NCBI GenBank assembly: GCA_964404395.1
Contig: CAYOKA010000069.1
Coordinates: forward strand, 1-11,488
Origin: JAAYBT01 sp964404395
GTDB lineage: Bacteria > Bacillota > Clostridia > Acetivibrionales > DTU013
Length of the DNA: 11,488 bases
Reading direction: 5' to 3'
Below the pieces are notes generated by a model. The model was not told the DNA's origin and made no database searches. It saw only the letters and a list, made by a program, of their open reading frames with translations. The position numbers and the translations under genes are program-made. Of the stretch, positions 7,062 through 11,488 are shown in pieces. Every line of letters begins with the position of its first letter. The stretch's first letter is position 1.

Positions 7062-8993
7062 CTAAGAAGCATTTTTTTCAATGATGAATTCGATAAAATC
7101 CTTTGGTGGCAGTGGCTTGGAGAAGTAGTATCCCTGTAGATAATTCACCCCAAGCTTCTTAAGTATTTCGGCTTGCCCACTTGTCTCCACTCCCTCGGCA
7201 ATCATTTCCATATTCAGGCTCTTTATCATTGCAATGGTGCTTTCCAGCATTACTCTGCCATTGTCATCTTTAAAAGCATTCCATATAAACTGCTTGTCCA
7301 ATTTCACAAAATGGAAAGGAAGCTCAAGAATATAGTTTACATTGGAATACCCGCTTCCATAGTCATCCAGTGCCAATAACACTCCCTGCTTATCCATCTC
7401 CTGAAACAGGGTGCAAACATATTCAGGAGAGTTGACTGTAACCGTTTCAGTAATCTCAAGGCATATCTGCTCCGGGTTAATCTGATATTTTCTCATTAGA
7501 GATAATAATTGCTCCTGGAAATTTTTTTGCATACACTGGACTGCAGAGAGGTTTACCTCTACGTATTGCATCCCCTTCATGTCAAGTGCGGTATTCTTTA
7601 GGAAAGAGCATACCATTTCAAATATCTGCATCCCTAGCTTGGTGATTGTACCATCGCGCTCTGTCAAGGGGATAAATTCATCAGGTGAGATAAAGCCAAG
7701 CTCAGGATCTTTTAACCGAGCAAGTGCTTCTGCGGAAAGGTACCGTTTATCTTTAACCGAATAAATGGGCTGATAATAAACCTCAAAGGATTGGTTAACC
7801 ATTGCCACAGTAATTGCTTTCCTGACCTGCTGCTCACGTTTATACTTGCTGAAGCTGATTTCACTAATACCGGACTGTCTATCCTTTTGAGTTGAGTGTG
7901 GAACCATAATCAATTGATTAATGTGATTGTATACATCAGAATAGGATTTGATGTGTTCAGGGATTCTAAGCTGACATATTCCTGCTGACAGCTTAATGTT
8001 TAAGTCGTTTATATCCCATTTGTCTATGAAGCGTTTGGCGATCTTTTCCCTCATCTCAAAATACTGCCTATCATGGTGATTAATTGAAAGCAATGCAAAG
8101 TAGCCGTCTCGAATAAAGAACCTTTCATCTGCATAAATTTCGTCCCTTATGAAGCGTGCTACCTTTTGAAAAATTGTCTTCAGATAGGCATACCCCAAAG
8201 TATAACCTATGCGGGTAGTATCCTCCAACATAATTAAAGTAATAGATGCCGACGCTTGGGTACTAAATATTATCCGGATCCTATCATAGAAGGCTTTCCG
8301 ATTATACATCTGAGTCGTCCCGTCAATGAGTTCATTACGATTCTGAAGCACCATAATAAGCACCAATTCACAGTAGGCGGCTCCAAGGCTCTGCAAAAGA
8401 TATTGTGGGAAAAGGGTTTGCAAAAACAAGCCTATTATAAAGACTAGAATAAACATAAGCAATGACCGGATTATAAAGCGATCCATTGTCTTCATAACCC
8501 TCATATAACGGACAGCATATAGAGACCAATACAGCATACTGGCAAACGCTATAACATACAGGAAAGCCAGCCCCGCCCCTCGCTGATAGACCAAATCTGC
8601 ATCAACATCAAACATTTGGCGGGTAAATGGATTAAGAAGAATCATTATGGTCGTCAGAATATATGGAAAAGTAATAATATGTTTTTTCCAGACAGGAAAG
8701 CGCTTCATTGCTCCGGTCAACAGCAATACATAAACGATATAGATATACACCCTATTATTATTAAGCAGATAATAGATGTTTGTAACAAGGAAGCTATACC
8801 AGTAAGGATATCTTTCCGGGTGGGCAAGTGATATCGCGCTTAGTATATCAAGTGCGGTGGTCACCAGGCTATTTATGAGCATGAGATATAAAACCTTGCT
8901 TTTAGAATCGCGGAGGTTTTTGAAATAAATAAATACTGTCAGATTTATGATATTGAGTAAGAGAGCTACAAAATCATATTGTAGTACATACAT
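7062..8993 (-). CDS. Seven-TM c-di-GMP phosphodiesterase with degenerate GGDEF and intact EAL domain
   Basis: The 643-aa membrane protein is predicted to hydrolyse c-di-GMP to pGpG. Seven hydrophobic segments fill the first ~218 residues. A GGDEF-like domain follows (~224-380): it keeps the DGTTQMYNRKAFYDR entry motif but reads IRDGYFALL where GGDEF should be, so cyclase activity is not expected. The EAL domain (~400-643) is complete: EAL at 422-424, Asn481 in EVNLS, Glu513/Glu516 in LEITET, Asp543-Asp544 in DDYGSGYS, Lys564, Glu600 in AEGVET and Gln620 in LQGYYFSKPLP. An ATG at 9029 would add 12 residues but has only a poorly spaced SD. The ATG at 8993 gives MYVLQYDF, matching the paralog's MLQYYYYN, and is preferred. 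It is the first gene of a probable four-gene operon, 50 bp before its degenerate paralog. The stimulus is unknown. Confidence 0.9.
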   Translation of the reverse strand: MYVLQYDFVALLLNIINLTVFIYFKNLRDSKSKVLYLMLINSLVTTALDILSAISLAHPERYPYWYSFLVTNIYYLLNNNRVYIYIVYVLLLTGAMKRFPVWKKHIITFPYILTTIMILLNPFTRQMFDVDADLVYQRGAGLAFLYVIAFASMLYWSLYAVRYMRVMKTMDRFIIRSLLMFILVFIIGLFLQTLFPQYLLQSLGAAYCELVLIMVLQNRNELIDGTTQMYNRKAFYDRIRIIFSTQASASITLIMLEDTTRIGYTLGYAYLKTIFQKVARFIRDEIYADERFFIRDGYFALLSINHHDRQYFEMREKIAKRFIDKWDINDLNIKLSAGICQLRIPEHIKSYSDVYNHINQLIMVPHSTQKDRQSGISEISFSKYKREQQVRKAITVAMVNQSFEVYYQPIYSVKDKRYLSAEALARLKDPELGFISPDEFIPLTERDGTITKLGMQIFEMVCSFLKNTALDMKGMQYVEVNLSAVQCMQKNFQEQLLSLMRKYQINPEQICLEITETVTVNSPEYVCTLFQEMDKQGVLLALDDYGSGYSNVNYILELPFHFVKLDKQFIWNAFKDDNGRVMLESTIAMIKSLNMEMIAEGVETSGQAEILKKLGVNYLQGYYFSKPLPPKDFIEFIIEKNAS

Positions 8994-9146
8994 GTTTTTT
9001 CCCAATCCTTTGGCATCATTCTTTAGCATCCTGCTATATCATACGATAATATGAACTATAACTTAAATATATAAATCCTCTACTGAAATTGCTCTCTTAC
9101 CATACTATATAAAATATATACCACAAAAATGAACATGCAAATTCAT

Positions 9147-9287
9147 TCAGTAGACGATATTGCAAATTCCTGTGGGTTCTTCCTTCCTCATATGTTCTTC
9201 CTCATATGTTCTTTCGGCAAAGTCAGGATAAAAATGAAGTGCCAGAATAATAAATTCACGGGATAGTCCATTCAATTTTCTGTCCAT
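9147..9287 (-). CDS. Small unrecognised ORF (46 aa) directly downstream of the splB remnant
   Basis: The ATG at 9287 lies 9 bp after the splB stop. Its SD AAAGGA (9293-9298) overlaps that stop and is spaced 5 nt from the ATG. This coupled arrangement makes translation plausible and suggests membership of the uvsE-splB operon. The N-terminal half (MDRKLNGLSREFIILALHFY...) looks like a normal amphipathic helix-rich protein, ending at VY. I do not recognise a family. A 14-bp tandem duplication inside the gene (9183-9213) changes the frame after residue ~31. With only one copy, the ORF would instead run on to a stop at 9097-9099. The present C-terminus may therefore not be the original one. No membrane segment or cysteine motif is evident in the first 30 residues. 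Confidence 0.5.
   Translation of the reverse strand: MDRKLNGLSREFIILALHFYPDFAERTYEEEHMRKEEPTGICNIVY
9183..9213. repeat. 14-bp tandem duplication inside the small ORF
   Basis: TTCCTCATATGTTC occurs twice in direct succession (9184-9197 and 9198-9211), with partial matches extending the repeat to 9183-9213. A 14-bp unit is not a multiple of three, so gain or loss of one copy shifts the frame of the ORF at 9147-9287. This is the kind of change produced by replication slippage. Confidence 0.9.
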
Positions 9288-9296
9288 GCTAATCCT

Positions 9297-9615
9297 TTAC
9301 GTGAAATATTTAATCTCTGACTTTGGAAATCTGTCAGTAATCAAAGCTGATAAGTATCCTTTAATTTCGTTCGCCTGTTCCTTGTTGTATACATATTTAA
9401 ACCTTCCGAATCTCCCCCATTTGAGAGCTCTGTTTTCCTCTTCCATATCCAGCTTCGTTTTGGGAAACCGCTTAAGAATAAGCTCTTTCGCAACAGCTGT
9501 AAATCTATGCTGAATCAACTCAAATATCAATTCTTTCCGGTAAAGCTCGGTTCCCAAACGGTTATTCGAGACTGGCAGGTTCAAATATTACTCGTTGAGG
9601 CATAAACAGCTTCAT
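9297..9615 (-). pseudogene. splB: Spore photoproduct lyase remnant: N-terminus joined to C-terminus, core deleted
   Basis: SplB is a radical-SAM enzyme that repairs spore photoproduct (a thymine dimer) during germination. From ATG 9615, with SD AAGGGGA around 9623-9629 and GGGG 8 nt before the ATG, the frame reads MKLFMPQRVIFEPASLE and then hits TAA at 9562-9564. Removing one base of the AA/TT at 9562-9563 restores SLEYRLGTELYRK, the usual continuation. The sequence then jumps straight to the family C-terminus: LIQHRFTAVAKELILKRFPK, TKLDMEEENR, KWGRFGRFKYVYNKE and a final EIKYFT. The middle of the enzyme, including the CxxxCxxC iron-sulfur motif, is absent; against a usual length of ~340 aa only ~100 remain. 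It lies 24 bp behind uvsE. The gene cannot encode a working lyase. Confidence 0.85.
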
Positions 9616-9623
9616 CAGATCAT

Positions 9624-9627
9624 CCCC
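9624..9627 (-). promoter_or_regulatory. Ribosome binding site of the splB remnant
   Basis: GGGG within AAGGGGA on the minus strand, 8 nt before ATG 9615. Its preservation shows that the 5' end of splB is the authentic one and that the damage is internal. Confidence 0.65.
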
Positions 9628-9639
9628 TTTTAGCAACTG

Positions 9640-10533
9640 CTATTTAGTGTCCTCCAGTGAAAGGCTGCTTATACAATTTACCGCTGACAAATTTTTATCC
9701 TTTACTTCAAGCATAACATCTATATCATCTCTTTCGAGACTATTATAAAAAGCCGTAAACCTTTCTAAACAGATACTGTTGGAATGCGAACCGGGTCTTT
9801 TAGCGGGGTCCTGCTGAGAATAGTGAATCTTTTGAATTCCGTCACCTTCCTTCCATGTTTTTTTGCATTCATTAATCCGGAAAACATCATTTTCCCCCCG
9901 GTCGCAGGGGTTTATTTCATTATGAAGATTGTCAAAGACAACGGGTAAACCAATAACTGCACCTATTTCCAACACATCACATATGTTATAGGATTTATCG
10001 TCATTCTCCAGAACAATTCTGTCTCTGATAAAAATGGGCATATTGCAAAAATTTGTTACGAACCGGCTAATGGATGATTTTTTATCATTATAAACTCCGC
10101 CGATATGTAAAATAATTTTATGATCTTTTCCCACACCAAGACTGCCTAATACTCTGGAATGGTAATACAAATCATCAACCGCTCTTTTCACAATTTCTTC
10201 ATTAGGAGAATTTATTACGGTGTACTGACCGGGGTGCATTGAAACTCTGATGCCGCTATCCTTGATTTTTTGACCGATCCTTAAAAAATCAGTATGAAAT
10301 AAATCCCACCATGGAATTTTGTTTATAATGCTTGAACCAAACGGTATTAAATTAGAACTGATTCTAAAAAGTCGTATGTTATTTTCAATATTATAATCAA
10401 TAATATTTTCAAGTGAGTCTAAATTATGTGAAATAAGCTCAAGCAGCTTAGCCTCGCTTGCATTCTTCATTATACAGCTTTTTATGCCGGTATCCGGTAC
10501 TCCAATGGCTAAACACGCATATCCTATTCTCAT
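9640..10533 (-). CDS. uvsE: UV damage endonuclease UvsE (UVDE)
   Basis: The 297-aa TIM-barrel metal-dependent endonuclease nicks DNA 5' of UV photoproducts to start alternative excision repair. The family opening MRIGYACLAIGVP is followed by LFRISSNLIPFGS. Metal-site segments follow: His100 in VSMHPGQYTV, His143 in ILHIGGVYNDK, Glu176 in VLENDDK, Asp201/His204 in VFDNLH, His237 in IHYSQQ, His250 in PGSHS, and Glu276 in MLEVKDKN. Length and motif order are complete. ATG 10533 starts on the family's usual first residues. Upstream a GAGGA lies 13-14 nt away, a poor spacing, so initiation may be weak. It precedes the splB remnant by 24 bp, a coherent UV-repair unit suited to spores. The product appears intact and may now carry the photoproduct-repair load alone; that last point is inference. 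Confidence 0.93.
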   Translation of the reverse strand: MRIGYACLAIGVPDTGIKSCIMKNASEAKLLELISHNLDSLENIIDYNIENNIRLFRISSNLIPFGSSIINKIPWWDLFHTDFLRIGQKIKDSGIRVSMHPGQYTVINSPNEEIVKRAVDDLYYHSRVLGSLGVGKDHKIILHIGGVYNDKKSSISRFVTNFCNMPIFIRDRIVLENDDKSYNICDVLEIGAVIGLPVVFDNLHNEINPCDRGENDVFRINECKKTWKEGDGIQKIHYSQQDPAKRPGSHSNSICLERFTAFYNSLERDDIDVMLEVKDKNLSAVNCISSLSLEDTK

Positions 10534-10680
10534 AAACAGGCTAAGATCCTCACTAATTTATTTCCTATTCCATTTATTATTTCATTCTTCGCCATAAAGC
10601 ACACCGATTCTCTTGACCAAAAACTAATCAGATGCCTTTGTCCACGCTCCGTCCAACGCACCCGTATAGGTACCGAAGAT

Positions 10681-10764
10681 TCAACTGTTACTGCACTGGC
10701 TGACGTCTTCTATTATTCCCGTTGGTGAAAGCTTTAACACATCAAACGAACTTCTGTATTCCAT
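10681..10764 (-). CDS. Very short ORF (27 aa) with a strong SD, possible gene remnant
   Basis: ATG 10764 is preceded by AAGGAG at 10770-10775 with 5 nt spacing, one of the better initiation sites in the window. It starts MEYRSSFDVLKLSPTGIIED, which reads like an authentic protein N-terminus, but TGA comes after 27 residues. Another minus-strand frame remains open for ~60 codons over the same region, continues into the uvsE 5' flank and ends near the uvsE start. A frameshifted former gene is therefore possible. I recognise no family and would not claim a function. Confidence 0.3.
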   Translation of the reverse strand: MEYRSSFDVLKLSPTGIIEDVSQCSNS

Positions 10765-11003
10765 GTCTGCTCCTTCCTTCATGCCATTTCAACAAGTTCT
10801 TACATCGAACCGTAGAAGCGGTGCCGGATTACAGCACACGTAGCAGTCAGCAGATAACACCTTCCCTTTCCTCAATTCATTTTTGTCCAAAATGTCTTTC
10901 ACCCCAGAATCGTGAGTATTTGAGAAAATAGGAAGAAGATTAATGCAATGGGTTCGGTACAATATTTGTCAGTGGAACGATTCTTACAATAAATCGAACA
11001 ATT

Positions 11004-11132
11004 TCATGAGCGGAAAGAGATTAAACCCCACCTATTATTGAACTCTTGAATTTTTGCCTGAAGATCTTCCGGGGTACACTCTAAGCATTCTGCAAGCCAG
11101 TGTTCTTTTACCCGCTCTTTAGATACCTCCAT
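11004..11132 (-). CDS. Short unrecognised ORF (42 aa)
   Basis: ATG 11132 opens a 42-codon frame: MEVSKERVKEHWLAECLECT, then a charged helix-like PEDLQAKIQEFNNRWG, ending ISFRS. The composition is protein-like (Trp, balanced charges, two Cys three residues apart) rather than that of random AT-rich sequence. The GGAGG here lies inside the first codons rather than before the start, so initiation is unclear. A TATACT hexamer lies a short way upstream. It is either a small gene or the front of a truncated one. No family recognised. Confidence 0.3.
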   Translation of the reverse strand: MEVSKERVKEHWLAECLECTPEDLQAKIQEFNNRWGLISFRS

Positions 11133-11393
11133 ATAATGTAAATTAGTATATAACCATAACTTATGTTATAATATATCTGCAACAAAAAAACATGCTATTC
11201 CATATGCAAAACAAAAATAAATAAAAACCTGAACATACATATAATTGTACTTATGTTTGTAGCAATTTTTCTGAAGATTACATAAGTTTGACAACCGTCT
11301 GTCTTCAAATCGTTAAAGATAAGCTATGCCTCAGGATCAGCTTTGTTTAGGCACTGTTTTTTCTTGCTAAAAATAATTTATTAGGTTTTTGAG

Positions 11394-11414
11394 AAAAATA
11401 TTATTAATATTTTT
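11394..11414. repeat. Perfect AT-only palindrome
   Basis: AAAAATATT at 11394-11402 and AATATTTTT at 11406-11414 are exact reverse complements around a 3-nt centre. It lies in the AT-rich right edge. It has no GC in the stem, so it is a poor terminator; a protein-binding site is possible but unsupported. Confidence 0.45.
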
Positions 11415-11488
11415 ATAATTTATTTGTATCTAAGAAAGACCAACTATTAAAAGTCAAGCCCTAAAATGAGAAATTTTTGAATGAATTG

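Larger units (their letters stand above)
10534..11488. other. Gene-poor stretch with only very short open frames
   Basis: No convincing full-size gene was found on either strand over ~950 bp. The left half (10534-11003) holds several minus-strand open stretches of 30-60 codons without a good combined start, SD and end, apart from the 27-codon ORF at 10681-10764. It has the look of decayed coding DNA. The right half (11133-11488) is very AT-rich, with a near-palindrome around 11155-11168 (ATAAC-TTAT-GTTAT) and a perfect AT palindrome at 11394-11414. No tRNA, rRNA, CRISPR array or recognisable insertion-sequence transposase was seen. Confidence 0.6.

Noticed and set aside
8994..9029. Longer start (ATG 9029) for the intact EAL protein
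   Set aside because: The only SD-like sequence abuts that ATG too closely. The shorter start aligns with the paralog's N-terminus.
9030..9146. c-di-GMP riboswitch (GEMM) or clear promoter upstream of the EAL operon
   Set aside because: No GEMM core motifs are visible. Several TATA-like hexamers occur in AT-rich sequence (e.g. TATGAT with a poor TTAAGT at 17 bp), but none stands out.
9297..9584. Treating the 95-codon frame from TTG 9584 as an independent small gene
   Set aside because: Its first residues (MNLPVSNN) are the splB 5' end read out of frame. The real start and SD lie upstream at 9615, so it is part of a broken splB.
10722..10931. 69-codon plus-strand ORF in the gene-poor region
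   Set aside because: No SD. Composition resembles an antisense shadow of the minus-strand open frames, and no family is recognisable.
11311..11376. Possible terminator (AAGCT...AGCTT and GCCT...AGGC stems before a T run)
   Set aside because: Stems are only 4-5 bp with large loops, and no gene ends nearby on the plus strand.

Overview
The window reads as chromosomal DNA from an endospore-forming, motile, low-GC Firmicute, most likely a member of the Clostridia. The grounds are strong GGAGG-type ribosome binding sites, AT-rich spacers, a remnant of spore photoproduct lyase (an enzyme tied to spores), a chemoreceptor, and 7TM-EAL signalling proteins. This placement is inferred from protein character, not from a marker gene. 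Almost every gene is on the minus strand, so transcription runs from high to low coordinates. The only plus-strand coding sequence is a 30-codon tail of a glycerate 2-kinase-like (MOFRL) protein at the left edge.

Reading in the direction of transcription, 11488-10534 is a gene-poor stretch with two very short ORFs and no confident gene. Next comes a UV-repair unit: intact uvsE (UV damage endonuclease, 9640-10533), then a wrecked splB (9297-9615), then an unrecognised 46-codon ORF (9147-9287). The splB remnant keeps its own SD, its first codons and its last ~80 codons. It has lost the whole radical-SAM core and carries a one-base frameshift. The small ORF carries a 14-bp tandem duplication.

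After an AT-rich gap comes a likely operon of four genes. First is a 7TM protein with a degenerate GGDEF and a complete EAL phosphodiesterase domain (7062-8993). Second is its paralog with the same architecture, in which the EAL catalytic residues are mostly replaced and the C-terminus is cut short (5140-7011). Third is a left-handed beta-helix sugar O-acetyltransferase (4440-5078), and fourth is pgeF (3630-4388), the multicopper-oxidase-like peptidoglycan editing factor. The pair looks like an active c-di-GMP phosphodiesterase next to a non-catalytic sister.

Downstream is a lemA/TPM-domain pair (3430-2086). It overlaps by 20 bp, has its own probable promoter, and ends in a good stem-loop. 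Last is a methyl-accepting chemotaxis protein (1844-125), complete in content but split by an apparent extra base in a four-G run at 1557-1560. It converges on the kinase tail across a hairpin at 97-117.

I did not find a wholly new multi-gene defence or biosynthetic system. The points most worth a second look are the splB deletion remnant beside intact uvsE, the active/degenerate EAL pair, and the small unrecognised ORFs at 9147-9287, 10681-10764 and 11004-11132.
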